A stretch of DNA of 64,000 nt from assembly GCA_027563145.1 (NCBI GenBank), contig CP071306.1, positions 2,046,001 to 2,110,000 on the forward strand, read 5' to 3'. Source of the stretch: Halocatena halophila (GTDB lineage: Archaea; Halobacteriota; Halobacteria; Halobacteriales; Haloarculaceae). Both the position numbers and the translations under genes were made by a program. How positions within the stretch are numbered: the first letter of the stretch is position 1; the number at the start of each line of letters is the position of its first letter. Positions 37,184-46,677 of this stretch are shown piece after piece. The notes under the pieces were generated by a model that did no database searches, was not told the origin of the DNA, and worked only from the letters and a program-made list of their open reading frames with translations.

Positions 37184-38932
37184 ATGGCTGTTCCAGAGCA
37201 ATCCGCGTGGTCGGTTCTCTCCCGGTATACGAGAGCAAAGAGAGACGGATTTGTTGGTGGGATCTGTTTGCTGGTGATTGCAGTCGTCTGTCACCGGATT
37301 CCGGGTTTACTCGTCGGATTTGGTGTCGATGCACTCATTGGAAGCTCACCACCGGGAACACAGCCCATCCATAGTTTCGTGCTGGTTGGTACAGTGGGTG
37401 TCGCGGTCGTCGTCGAGGCGATCTGTCGCAGATACGGGACGATCATCTACGAATCTGTGGCCCTGGACGTGCAGTCGTCGCTCTACGTCTCACTCACGTC
37501 GCAGTTGCTGGCAGTTCCGACGCGATCGATCGACCGCCGGGATCGTGGCTCACTCCAGCAGTTGCTCACCGACGACATAGACGATGTGGGATCGTTGTTC
37601 TCCGGGGTCAGGCTCGGTGTGGAGTATTTCGGCGGCCTCTGTGTTGCGTTCGTGATTCTCTTTTGGCTCTCACCAGCGCTCACCGCCGTGTTGCTGGTCA
37701 TTCCGTTCGGTCTCGTTTTTCTCAGTCGCTGGTATGCACGATTGCTTGCTCCTCGCTACGATGCCGTGAAAGAACAGCTCGGGCGGGTTCACGAGCACGT
37801 TCAGTCATCGATTACGGGACTGGCACCGATCAAAGCCAATCAGGCAACGCACAGCCGTCGTTCGTCGTTCGAAACGACAGCAGCAGCGTATACGCGCTCA
37901 CAGTGGCGAACGGATCGGCTACGTGTGGCGTATAATGGGCTGTTCTGGGCGCTTGGCACCACTGGGATCTGGGTGACGTTCGCGCTCGGTGGCTACTGGA
38001 TTCTCCAGCCCACGTCGGGAACGACAGTGACGCCGGGGACGCTCGTGACGTTCGTTATGTATGCAGAGTCGTTTCTCGAACCGACCAGACGGCTCGCCGT
38101 CGATGTTGTCGACGCAATCGAAGACGGACGGGCTGCCACCCGGCGGATCGGGGAGGTGCTAGCGATCGAAACCGTCGAATCCGGACGGTCAGCTTGTTCG
38201 GTTGCTGGGGAACTCACCCTCTCGTCGGTCTCGTTCGCGTACGAATCGGAGCCGGTGGTTCAGAACGTGTCAACAACGATTCCGGCCGGTGCCTTCGTTG
38301 GGATCGTTGGCGAGACAGGAGCGGGAAAATCCACGCTTGCAGCACTCATCGCAGGAATCTACACGCCGACAGCCGGCTCGATCGATGCGAAGTTTTCACC
38401 GGATACGCCCGGACAACGCTCGGTTGGATACGTGAGTCAGTCGCCGGTGTTGTTTCCGGGAACGGTCGCCGAGAACGTGGCCACGAACGATTCTCCGGAT
38501 CGGGCGGCCCTCAAGCGTGCCACACGGAAGGCGGGTGTCCATTCGATGATCAGTGAACTGCCAGCAGGCTACGAGACGGTAGTCGGCGCGGATGGGATGG
38601 CGCTTTCGACCGGCCAGCGTCGCCGTCTTGCCCTCGCACGAGCGCTGTACGGCGACCCAGAGCTGCTTGTCCTTGATGAGGTGACCAGCGGCCTCGACAG
38701 CGCCAGCGCGAATACCATCACCGAACGGCTCACGGCGCTCGCCGGCGAGCACACGGTAGTCGTCGTTGCACATCGGTTGGCGACCGTTCGCAATGGCGAT
38801 CGGCTACTGGTCATGCATGACGGTCGGTGTGTCGAGACTGGCACACACGCAGATTTACTATCGGCTGACGGTCGATACGCATCGCTCTGGCGCTCTGACG
38901 CCACTGACCAGCTCCCGGTGGTGGACCGATGA
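37184..38932 (+). CDS. ABC exporter half-transporter, first subunit
   Basis: A 582-residue protein with an N-terminal six-helix exporter domain (about 20-320) and a C-terminal ATPase. Walker A is GIVGETGAGKSTLAALIAG, Walker B is LLVLDEVTSGLD and the switch is VVVVAHRLATVRNGD. The signature motif reads LSTGQRRRLALARAL, where the third residue is Thr, not Gly. The stop overlaps the next gene by four bases, so the two form a heterodimer. The substrate (lipid, peptide or drug) cannot be told. Confidence 0.88.
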   Translation: MAVPEQSAWSVLSRYTRAKRDGFVGGICLLVIAVVCHRIPGLLVGFGVDALIGSSPPGTQPIHSFVLVGTVGVAVVVEAICRRYGTIIYESVALDVQSSLYVSLTSQLLAVPTRSIDRRDRGSLQQLLTDDIDDVGSLFSGVRLGVEYFGGLCVAFVILFWLSPALTAVLLVIPFGLVFLSRWYARLLAPRYDAVKEQLGRVHEHVQSSITGLAPIKANQATHSRRSSFETTAAAYTRSQWRTDRLRVAYNGLFWALGTTGIWVTFALGGYWILQPTSGTTVTPGTLVTFVMYAESFLEPTRRLAVDVVDAIEDGRAATRRIGEVLAIETVESGRSACSVAGELTLSSVSFAYESEPVVQNVSTTIPAGAFVGIVGETGAGKSTLAALIAGIYTPTAGSIDAKFSPDTPGQRSVGYVSQSPVLFPGTVAENVATNDSPDRAALKRATRKAGVHSMISELPAGYETVVGADGMALSTGQRRRLALARALYGDPELLVLDEVTSGLDSASANTITERLTALAGEHTVVVVAHRLATVRNGDRLLVMHDGRCVETGTHADLLSADGRYASLWRSDATDQLPVVDR

Positions 38933-40698
38933 ATCCGCTCTGGCGATTGTTTCGAACACACGGCCGGCCGGAGTTTCAGTGGGGCTGTCTGGCCGTGATC
39001 GCCGAGCTGGGAAAGACGGTCATCGGAATGGCCGATATCTATCTGATCGGACTGGCGATCGACGGCATATTCACGGATCGACCGTTCGAGCTCTGGTTGC
39101 TGCCGAACGCGTGGGTACAGACGACGCCCGTCGAAACGCTAGCGGTCGTCAGCGTGCTTCTCTGTGTCGTCTCGCTCACGACGGTCCTCGGTGGATCGGT
39201 TGCGGAGTTTTCCTGGAGCCTGTTCGCTCGCCGATTCACACACCGGGTTCGTGTCTCAGTACTGTCGGGGGTCATCGAGCAGCCACTGGACCGGATCGAA
39301 GCCCACGACACGGGCGATCTCGTGAGTCGAGTGATCGACGACGTTGCAACGCTCGAAACGGTGGCGTCAACGCTCGGTGGAGCGCTGATCTGGATCGTCG
39401 TGTCGATCTGTTCGGCGATTGCCTTTATGGCCCTGCTCGATCCGTTTCTGGCCGGAATTTTACTCGTAACCATGCCGATGCTCGGACTGCTGAACTCCTC
39501 GTACGCCAGCCGAATCGAACGGGTGACAGAGCGTCGGCGTGCCAACCGAGGAGCGCTCTCGAGCGTGATGACGAACGTACTCGATGGCCGTCGGACGATC
39601 GACGCGCTCGGAGTGTCGTCGTTCGCGACGGATCGAACGGAACGCGCAGCTGATGACTATCTGGCCGTCAGTCTCGAACGGCTTGAGCAAACGGTCACCC
39701 AGCGGGTGGTCAATCGGCTGTTCGTCGGTGCGTGGGTGTTCGTCGTCCTCACACTCAGCTTGCTCTGGCCGGGTGCTGGCAATTCGATTCTTTCGCCCGG
39801 AACGATCGTTCCGTTCGTTCTCTATCTCGAACGGCTCTCGTTGCCGGTACAGAACGCCGTTGGCGTGATCGATGGCTATCACGAATCACGAGCTGCCGCC
39901 GACCGACTCGTCGAACTTGAGACCGATTGCTCCTCGGTCACCACCACGGAGGTCACTGATCTCTCCGGGCCAATCCGTGCAGACTCGCTCGCCTACACGT
40001 ATCCACAGGCCGGAGCGCCGGCAGTGACCGACGTGTCGATGACGATCGAATCCGGAGAAACCGTTGCGCTCGTCGGTCCATCGGGTGGAGGAAAATCGAC
40101 AGTCGTTCGCCTTCTCACCGGGCTGTACGAATGTGACGACGGTACGATTTCGGTGGGCAAACGGACGGATGTTACCGCTCCAATGCGTCGCGCTCTGGTC
40201 AGCTCCGTTGAGCAAGAACCGGTCTTGTTTGCGGGAACGATCGGGGAGAATCTCACGCTCGGCGTTGACAAGCCAGTGGCTGATGAGCAGATGCAGACCA
40301 TCACACGAGTAGCAGGTGTTCATGAGACGATTCAGTCGTTTGAGGCTGGCTACGACACGTACGTTGGAGCGTCTGGAACCACGCTCTCTGGTGGCCAGCG
40401 CCAGCGCATTGCGATAGCTCGTGCGATCATTACTGACCCATCAGTTCTCGTGTTCGATGAGCCACTCAGCCACGTGGATCCCCAAACGCGTGCCATCATC
40501 ACCGAACGGCTTCGGGAGTACTGTGCCGATAGGACGACGATTCTGGTGTCACACCAGTCGGACGTTCTGGAGTGGGTTGATCGGTGTTTCGTGATCGCCG
40601 ATGGGACCATCGTTCGATCTGGCACGCACGCAGAACTGCTTGAGAAGAGCTCACACTACGGTTCGATTGTTTCAGATGGAGACACTGGATGTGAGTGA
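38929..40698 (+). CDS. ABC exporter half-transporter, second subunit
   Basis: A 589-residue exporter protein. The transmembrane domain covers about 20-330. The ATPase has Walker A ALVGPSGGGKSTVVRLLTG, a canonical signature LSGGQRQRIAIARAI, Walker B VLVFDEPLSHVDP and switch ILVSHQSDVL. With the first subunit carrying LSTGQ, the dimer has one standard and one altered composite site, as in asymmetric heterodimeric exporters. The start lies within the last codons of the first subunit (ATGA). Confidence 0.88.
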   Translation: MNPLWRLFRTHGRPEFQWGCLAVIAELGKTVIGMADIYLIGLAIDGIFTDRPFELWLLPNAWVQTTPVETLAVVSVLLCVVSLTTVLGGSVAEFSWSLFARRFTHRVRVSVLSGVIEQPLDRIEAHDTGDLVSRVIDDVATLETVASTLGGALIWIVVSICSAIAFMALLDPFLAGILLVTMPMLGLLNSSYASRIERVTERRRANRGALSSVMTNVLDGRRTIDALGVSSFATDRTERAADDYLAVSLERLEQTVTQRVVNRLFVGAWVFVVLTLSLLWPGAGNSILSPGTIVPFVLYLERLSLPVQNAVGVIDGYHESRAAADRLVELETDCSSVTTTEVTDLSGPIRADSLAYTYPQAGAPAVTDVSMTIESGETVALVGPSGGGKSTVVRLLTGLYECDDGTISVGKRTDVTAPMRRALVSSVEQEPVLFAGTIGENLTLGVDKPVADEQMQTITRVAGVHETIQSFEAGYDTYVGASGTTLSGGQRQRIAIARAIITDPSVLVFDEPLSHVDPQTRAIITERLREYCADRTTILVSHQSDVLEWVDRCFVIADGTIVRSGTHAELLEKSSHYGSIVSDGDTGCE

Positions 40699-40854
40699 GT
40701 GTCAATTCTCCCGAACGTATACAACACTCGGCTCACAACTGACGGATGAATCTGACTGAACGATGACCCGTCACTAGTTTCCGTTCGCCGTCTGCTCGTC
40801 CCCACGCGAGGCCGTCGTATCACGCCTTGAGAACCATCGTCACCAAATTCACAT

Positions 40855-42636
40855 ATGTCAGACACCACACGATCGGCCGTCAATTCGTCGTACAAATTTG
40901 ATCTCAGTCACATTTTTGCCGAGCCCGACGACTGGGATCGTTCGTATCGCTCGCTCGCCGACACGATCGATTCGATCACGGCGTTCGAAGAGCCGATCGA
41001 GTCAATCGACGCTCTCGAATCGCTCATCGAGCTGGTGCTCGAATCATTCGCAACGGGTGGCCGTCTTGAGCTGTACGCCGCCCTTCGCCAGAAGATCACC
41101 GACGATCCTGCTGCCACGGAACGATTGGAGCGCTACCGATCGATCGAGGGCGATCTCGAATTCGCGCTTTCCCACGTCGATCAGCTTCTTCAGGCGAGTT
41201 GTCCTGAACTGTTCGATCGATTCGCCGAACATCGGCCGGCGCTTGCATCGTACGTCCAGAACCTTCGGGCACAGGCCAGCCACCGTCGGTCGAGAGCGGA
41301 GGAAGAGCTGCTCTCGTCGGTCGATAGTGCATGCACCGCACCGAATCGCATCATTCGATCGATCAAAAACGACGCGTTCGAATCCCCCACGATTACTGAT
41401 CCCGACGGCGAGACCCACCGGCTTGATTACTCTGGATATTTCACCGCGATGAATTCGACCGATCGAATCTTCCGTCGCCGCTGTTACGAAACGTACTTTG
41501 GGGCGCTAGAACCCCACAGTGGACCGCTGTATCAGGCGTACGCGGAGAAAATCCGCACTCTCAGCTCGCTCGCAGCCGTTCGTCACTACGATTCGTTGTG
41601 CGAAGCACAGCTCAGAAAGCGTTGCTTTCCCGAAAACGGCACCCGTCAGCTGCTCGATCCGGCGGTTCACGCCACACTCGTTGAATCGATCCAGGAGCAC
41701 CTGGAACCGTATCACCGATGGCAGGCGCTTCGAGCCGAGCGACTGGGAGTGGATACGCTCCGACCCTGGGATCTTCGCGCACCGCTGATTGCCACAGAAC
41801 CACCGACGATTCCGTACGAGACGGCAATCGAGCACGTGATCGCCTCGCTTGCGCCACTGGGGAAGTCCTATCAAGAGCAGGCCCGGCGCTTTTTTGAGGA
41901 CGATCGGGCGGATGTGAAACCACACGCTGGTCGGAACAATGCTATCGGCTACTGTCATTCCTCGATCGCCGATGGACCGTTCGTGCTCTGCAACTACGCC
42001 GATACGTTCCGGTCGATGGTCACGATTGCCCACGAACTCGGCCACGCACTCGCAATCGAACAGATCCGCGATCGACCGCTCCAGGAGACGGCCGCCCCCA
42101 GGGCCGTTGAGGAGATTCCAAGCGTCACCCACGAACTGCTGTTATATCGCTACTGCATCGATCAGGGTGGGTTGCTCGGCGAGTACGGCGCGGTCCACCG
42201 TGCGGATTCGATCGGCGGGCTGCTCTTCGATCAGGCCCGGTACGCTGCGTTCGTTCGGACGCTCGTTGACCGCGTGGAATCCGACAGACAGCTCACGCGA
42301 GCGTTCGCCGACGACCGCTATCTCGAACTCCATACCGCGTTCTCACCGACCGTCGAGTTCGTCGAAGAGAGCCGACTGGAGTGGCTCAATCGGAACATTC
42401 AGCGCGATCCATTCCACCACTACCAGTACGTTCTGGGAGCCGTTGGCGGACTCGTCGTTGCTGATCGCGTGCGCTCTGGGAGCTGGAGCAACAATGAGTA
42501 TCGCCAACTGCTCATCGATATGGGGCGACACTCGGCAACGGAACTGTTCGAGTCGATTGGACTTGACATCACCACGCCTGCCCCCTATCAGACGGCTGTG
42601 GATGCCTTCGAACCGTTCGTAGCGAAACTGGCCTGA
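40855..42636 (+). CDS. pepF: M3-family oligoendopeptidase (PepF-like)
   Basis: A 593-residue cytoplasmic zinc peptidase of the oligoendopeptidase F group that degrades short peptides. The zinc site is MVTIAHELGHALAIEQIRD near residue 390, with the third ligand glutamate in the downstream VEEIPSVTHELLLYRY. The C-terminal region YQYVLGAVGGLVVADRV is also typical. Length is normal. The gene follows the ABC exporter by 157 bases and probably has its own promoter; a role in processing the exporter's peptide substrate is conceivable but unproven. Confidence 0.9.
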   Translation: MSDTTRSAVNSSYKFDLSHIFAEPDDWDRSYRSLADTIDSITAFEEPIESIDALESLIELVLESFATGGRLELYAALRQKITDDPAATERLERYRSIEGDLEFALSHVDQLLQASCPELFDRFAEHRPALASYVQNLRAQASHRRSRAEEELLSSVDSACTAPNRIIRSIKNDAFESPTITDPDGETHRLDYSGYFTAMNSTDRIFRRRCYETYFGALEPHSGPLYQAYAEKIRTLSSLAAVRHYDSLCEAQLRKRCFPENGTRQLLDPAVHATLVESIQEHLEPYHRWQALRAERLGVDTLRPWDLRAPLIATEPPTIPYETAIEHVIASLAPLGKSYQEQARRFFEDDRADVKPHAGRNNAIGYCHSSIADGPFVLCNYADTFRSMVTIAHELGHALAIEQIRDRPLQETAAPRAVEEIPSVTHELLLYRYCIDQGGLLGEYGAVHRADSIGGLLFDQARYAAFVRTLVDRVESDRQLTRAFADDRYLELHTAFSPTVEFVEESRLEWLNRNIQRDPFHHYQYVLGAVGGLVVADRVRSGSWSNNEYRQLLIDMGRHSATELFESIGLDITTPAPYQTAVDAFEPFVAKLA

Positions 42637-42645
42637 TTCGGTAGT

Positions 42646-43083
42646 TCAGCCCCCATCGGCTGGCGTGAGCGATTTCTCAAACCAGCACTCCGTGTGCTCG
42701 AACCCACGCTCCTCGTAGAATCGATGGGCCTCGCTCCGTTCTGTTGCAGATGCGAGGACGATGGTCGCACAGCCTTCCGTGCGCGCCCACTCCTCACATT
42801 CGTCGATCAACGCCGTCCCAATCCCCATTCCGCGACGATCTTCGCGAACCACCAGATCGAAGAGCCATACGAATCGATCGAACCATGGTGAAAACATGGT
42901 GTACCAGCCGGCGAATCCAACCGGCTCGCCATCGCTGGCACCGAACGCACGATAGCCCGACGCCGTCATTCGCTCCATCGCCTCGAGATACTCGGTCTTC
43001 GAATCGATTGGCCAGAACGGTCCCACTACCGAATAGTACGGACGGTAGTCCGACTCCGTGGTGAGTTGCTCGATTGCTGTCAC
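42646..43083 (-). CDS. GNAT-family N-acetyltransferase
   Basis: A 145-residue acetyltransferase. The acetyl-CoA loop is VVREDRRGMGIGTALIDECE, followed by IVLASATERSEAHRFYEERG, the usual C-terminal half. The substrate is unknown. The open frame runs to 43254, but the GTG at 43083 is chosen: it starts just before VTAIEQLTTESDYRPYYSVV and lies about 30-40 bases after an AT-rich box (AGTAAAACT) on the minus strand. The upstream extension lacks protein-like composition. Confidence 0.8.
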   Translation of the reverse strand: MTAIEQLTTESDYRPYYSVVGPFWPIDSKTEYLEAMERMTASGYRAFGASDGEPVGFAGWYTMFSPWFDRFVWLFDLVVREDRRGMGIGTALIDECEEWARTEGCATIVLASATERSEAHRFYEERGFEHTECWFEKSLTPADGG

Positions 43084-43147
43084 AGGTACTCGATCAATGG
43101 AAGCGCACCGATGTAGTTTTACTGACTCTTTCCGAGAGGATGCGCTG

Positions 43148-43438
43148 CTATCGCCGCAGTGCGCGAACGTGTGAGGGATCTCGGAGCCACTCGAATTCAT
43201 TCTGATACTTGCCGCGTTCTGCGTGTTCACTGACGACGAGATCAGCAATTCCAACGGTTCCAGCTGGACGACAGACGCGTGTCATCTCTCGAACGACGGC
43301 TACTGGGATTTCGATGTGATGGAGCGCGAGACGGCCAATCGCTTCTGGATCAGACGCAACCGGGCTGGCAGCATAGGTCGCAGCCTGTTTCGTGAACTCC
43401 GCACGAACCATGCGTTTGTTGGCAGGTGTGTCAGTCAT
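43148..43438 (-). pseudogene. Class I methyltransferase with its core deleted
   Basis: From an ATG at 43438 the frame reads MTDTPANKRMVRAEFTKQAA, the N-terminus of a UbiE-type methyltransferase, up to SDPEAIGRL. It then jumps straight to LHHIEIPVAVVREMTRVCRP and IADLVVSEHAERG, which belong near the end of that family. The SAM-binding motifs that should lie between (about 80 residues) are absent, and the end after DPSHVRALRR is also short. It is open but only 96 codons, against about 250 in intact members, and cannot bind SAM. The frame is otherwise undamaged, so the deletion was in frame. Confidence 0.75.
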
Positions 43439-43589
43439 ACGGGGTCTTTCTCGTTCCAATTTTCCATCTACTTCTCCTATTATCAATCTGTATACCATTA
43501 TATTACACATTCTCTGACAAAATCGCCATCCTTTGTGCCATAACCGACGATTTATTTGAGATGCGTGCGTTGTTCGGCCGAATACACAC

Positions 43590-45452
43590 ATGAGTGCTGG
43601 ATCCGGTCTGCTGTTGCTGGTTGTGACGATTCTCGGGCTTGGCGTGTTCGCACAGCTGCTTGCAGACCGATTGCAGATCCCGAGCGTGTTGTTTCTCATT
43701 CTCGCCGGGATCGCTGTTGGTCCAGAAGGCCTCGGTGTTGTCGACGTTTCGGCCTTTGGCGGCCACGAAACCCTCTCAGCAATCGTTGGCCTCAGCGTTG
43801 CGATCATCGTCTTCGAGGGTGCGTTTCATCTGAAACTCACGAAACTCCGTCAGTCACCGACGGAGGCGCTTCGACTCGTGACGGTGGGCGCGGCGATCAC
43901 GCTGTTTGGGACAGTACTCGTCGTTCGCTTTGCGCTAGGAACGACCTGGGGGCTTGCGTTTCTCATCGGTGCGTTGTTGATTGCTACCGGCCCGACCGTC
44001 ATCACACCGATTCTTGACGTGGTTCCGGTTCGCGATCAGGTTGGGGCGGCCCTCGAAACCGAAGGAATCGTCAACGACGTGACCGCCGCAATCCTCGCAG
44101 TTGCGGTGTTTGAGGTCGTCGTCATCGGAGAAACGGGCGTTGGGGCACTGCTAGAATCGTTTGTTATTCGACTCGGCGTTGGCATTCTCGTGGGAATTAT
44201 TGCGGCCATCTTCGTCGCCTATGGACTCAAACACGTGGATATTGCTGCGACGAATGCGGTTCGCAACGCACGGCTTATCGTGTTGATCACGGCGATAGCC
44301 ACCTACGGCGTCGCCGATGGGATCATCTCCGAGGCCGGTATCGCCGCGGTCGCAACGGCGGGCGTCTTGCTGGGAAACGCCGATCTCCCCTACGAATCCG
44401 AAATCGAGGCGTTCAAAGGTGATATCACGCTCATCGTTCTTTCATTCGTCTTCATCTCGCTTGCGACACTGCTCTCGATCGATTCATTGCTTGCACTGGG
44501 TGTTGGCGGACTGCTCGTCGTGGTGTTCGTGACCGTGATCATCCGTCCGCTCGCAGTCATTCTGAGCACGCACGGCCACCGGTTTTCCACCCGCGAACAG
44601 CTGTTTATGAGCGCAGTTGGCCCGCGGGGCATCATTCCAGCGAGCGTGGCAACCTTATTCGCGCTCGAACTCCAGTCTGAAAACCAGACGGCAGCAGCCG
44701 TGCTCGTCGGTACCGTCTTTCTCGTCATTCTCACCACGGTCGTCTTTCAGGGGGGATTCGCTCGCCACATCGCCCAGCTGCTCTCGGTGTTGCCAAAGCG
44801 CATCGTCATCGTTGGTGGTGGTCGGGTGGGCCAGAGTCTCGCCGAACGCCTCGAACAGCGCCAGGAGAACGTCATCATGGTCGAAGCGGATCAGGAGACG
44901 GTCGAAGCGGCTCGAAACGCCGGCTTCACGGTCTATCACGGCGATGGAACGGACACGAACGTTCTCCAGTCCGTTGGTGGGGACACCGCCCGCGTCGTCG
45001 CTGCGGCTACCGGTGATGACGACACGAATCTCCTTGTGAGCCAACTGGCCGACTCGAAGTTCAACACCGAACGAGTGATCGCTCGCGTGAACCGACCAGG
45101 AAACGCCCCGGCGTTCGAAGAACTCGGCGTCGAGTCGATCCCAGTCGATGCGGCGATTGCCCAGTCTATCGACAATGAAATCGAACGGCCGGCGCTATCG
45201 GCGTGGATGACCGAACTCGGCCGGACGGGTGACGTTCAGGAGATTGAGGTGACCGCAGAGCAGTTCGTCGGGCGAACGATTGCCGAAATCGACGAGTATC
45301 TCCCGGAAGGCGTTCTCATCGCGCTCGTCAGCCGGGCAGATGGCTCGCTCGTCCCCGAACACGACGTAACGATTCAGGCAGGCGATCATCTCACGTTCGT
45401 CGGTCGGCGAGAGGCGGTCGACGAGGCGATCGAACTGTGTCATTACTCCTGA
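43590..45452 (+). CDS. Cation:proton antiporter with TrkA-N/TrkA-C domains
   Basis: A 620-residue CPA-type antiporter. The first 400 residues hold about twelve helices, with LFLILAGIAVGPEGLG and the ion-site ATGPTVITPILDVVPVRDQV, then LETEGIVNDVTAAILAVAVF. The cytoplasmic tail has an NAD-binding RCK domain (IVIVGGGRVGQSLAERLEQR) and a TrkA-C domain (DVQEIEVTAEQFVGRTIAEI). It exchanges Na+ or K+ for protons under nucleotide control; the ion is not certain. Such transporters are central to salt balance in haloarchaea. Confidence 0.9.
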   Translation: MSAGSGLLLLVVTILGLGVFAQLLADRLQIPSVLFLILAGIAVGPEGLGVVDVSAFGGHETLSAIVGLSVAIIVFEGAFHLKLTKLRQSPTEALRLVTVGAAITLFGTVLVVRFALGTTWGLAFLIGALLIATGPTVITPILDVVPVRDQVGAALETEGIVNDVTAAILAVAVFEVVVIGETGVGALLESFVIRLGVGILVGIIAAIFVAYGLKHVDIAATNAVRNARLIVLITAIATYGVADGIISEAGIAAVATAGVLLGNADLPYESEIEAFKGDITLIVLSFVFISLATLLSIDSLLALGVGGLLVVVFVTVIIRPLAVILSTHGHRFSTREQLFMSAVGPRGIIPASVATLFALELQSENQTAAAVLVGTVFLVILTTVVFQGGFARHIAQLLSVLPKRIVIVGGGRVGQSLAERLEQRQENVIMVEADQETVEAARNAGFTVYHGDGTDTNVLQSVGGDTARVVAAATGDDDTNLLVSQLADSKFNTERVIARVNRPGNAPAFEELGVESIPVDAAIAQSIDNEIERPALSAWMTELGRTGDVQEIEVTAEQFVGRTIAEIDEYLPEGVLIALVSRADGSLVPEHDVTIQAGDHLTFVGRREAVDEAIELCHYS

Positions 45453-45460
45453 TCGATCCC

Positions 45461-46513
45461 CTACTCGTCGAGTGGATCCTCGAGCTCGCCCATCACGGCT
45501 TCGAGTGCGTCGGTTGCGGTGAGCAGCCCAGCAACGTCTCCATTGTCTAGCACCAGTGCGAGCTCCTGGCCCTCCGTCTGGAACTGATCGAAGGCGTCGC
45601 TGATGGTGGTGTCAGCTGCGAGCGTCATCGGAGGGGCGGCAATGTCGGCGAACGTCACGGTTCCATCTTTGAGCCGTTCGAACTGGTCGATGATCGATGG
45701 CGCATACACGATGCCGTGAAAGTCGGTTAGTGATTCGCCCACCAGCGGAAACCGCGTGTGTGGCGTGTCTCTGACGCGTTCTAGGTTCTCGCGGTCGGAG
45801 TCGGTCGTCGAGAGCGAAACGATCTCGGCGGCCGGGACGATGATCTCACTGACGGGGATCTCATCGATGTCGAGTGCGTTCAGGACCTCCTCTCTGCGTT
45901 CGCTCGGGAGCTCTCCTTCCGTGAGCAGTGAATCCATCTCCGCTCGGAGCTGGGATCGTGATTCGAGCACATCAGTTTCCATTTCGAGCCACGCGCCGGT
46001 CATCTCGATCCCGAACAACCCCAGCGTTGCCTTGGCAATTCCATCACCGAGCGTGATCACTGGCGAAATGATCCAGTTAAACCAGTAGAGCACTCCAGCA
46101 CCGTATCGACAGACCTGTCTGGATCGTTCCACCCCGAGATACGTCGGCGTCTGCTCGCCGTGTGTCAGATGCAACAGATTGATGATCACGAATCCAAGCA
46201 ACGATCCCACACCGATCGACGCCAGCCCAGTGTTCGCGAAGTACGGCTCGAACAGTGCTGCGAGGGCGGGCTCTGCGACGATTCCAACCGCAATGGAGGA
46301 TGCAGTAATCCCAACCTGACAGGTGGTAAGATAAATTTCTAGATTATTAGTCATCTCCCACGCTTTCTTGAGCGCGGGAACATCACCGACGAACTCGGCT
46401 TCGCTGAACTGGCGTGCTCGTGTGAGCGCAAACTCGATTGCCACGAAATAGGCGTTTGCCCCAATGAGAGCGACACCAGCGAAAAGGCGAATCCCAATTT
46501 CGATCGGTGTCAT
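45461..46513 (-). CDS. CNNM/DUF21 membrane protein with CBS pair
   Basis: A 350-residue protein. The N-terminal CNNM domain (about 5-190) has four hydrophobic segments and motifs IGANAYFVAIEFALTRARQF and TCQVGITASSIAVGIVAEP. A CBS pair follows (ISEIIVPAAEIVSLST; DTTISDAFDQFQTEGQELAL). Relatives are linked to magnesium or cobalt efflux. It lacks the C-terminal CorC/HlyC domain present in the paralogue at 50.7 kb. The ATG at 46513 begins MTPIEIGIRLFAGVALIG; the longer frame upstream is not protein-like. Confidence 0.88.
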   Translation of the reverse strand: MTPIEIGIRLFAGVALIGANAYFVAIEFALTRARQFSEAEFVGDVPALKKAWEMTNNLEIYLTTCQVGITASSIAVGIVAEPALAALFEPYFANTGLASIGVGSLLGFVIINLLHLTHGEQTPTYLGVERSRQVCRYGAGVLYWFNWIISPVITLGDGIAKATLGLFGIEMTGAWLEMETDVLESRSQLRAEMDSLLTEGELPSERREEVLNALDIDEIPVSEIIVPAAEIVSLSTTDSDRENLERVRDTPHTRFPLVGESLTDFHGIVYAPSIIDQFERLKDGTVTFADIAAPPMTLAADTTISDAFDQFQTEGQELALVLDNGDVAGLLTATDALEAVMGELEDPLDE

Positions 46514-46677
46514 CGGCCATACTACCGCGCCTGATCCCTTGAACAGTGTGGTCACTGCGCGGGTGTGCCACCAGAAATATACAATACTAATTATTTGACA
46601 ATGGGGTAAAAATCCGTCACTGAGTTCGGGGGCGAGCAATTAGTCCGATGGTCCAGGGATTTTGACTCGCGTGGCGT

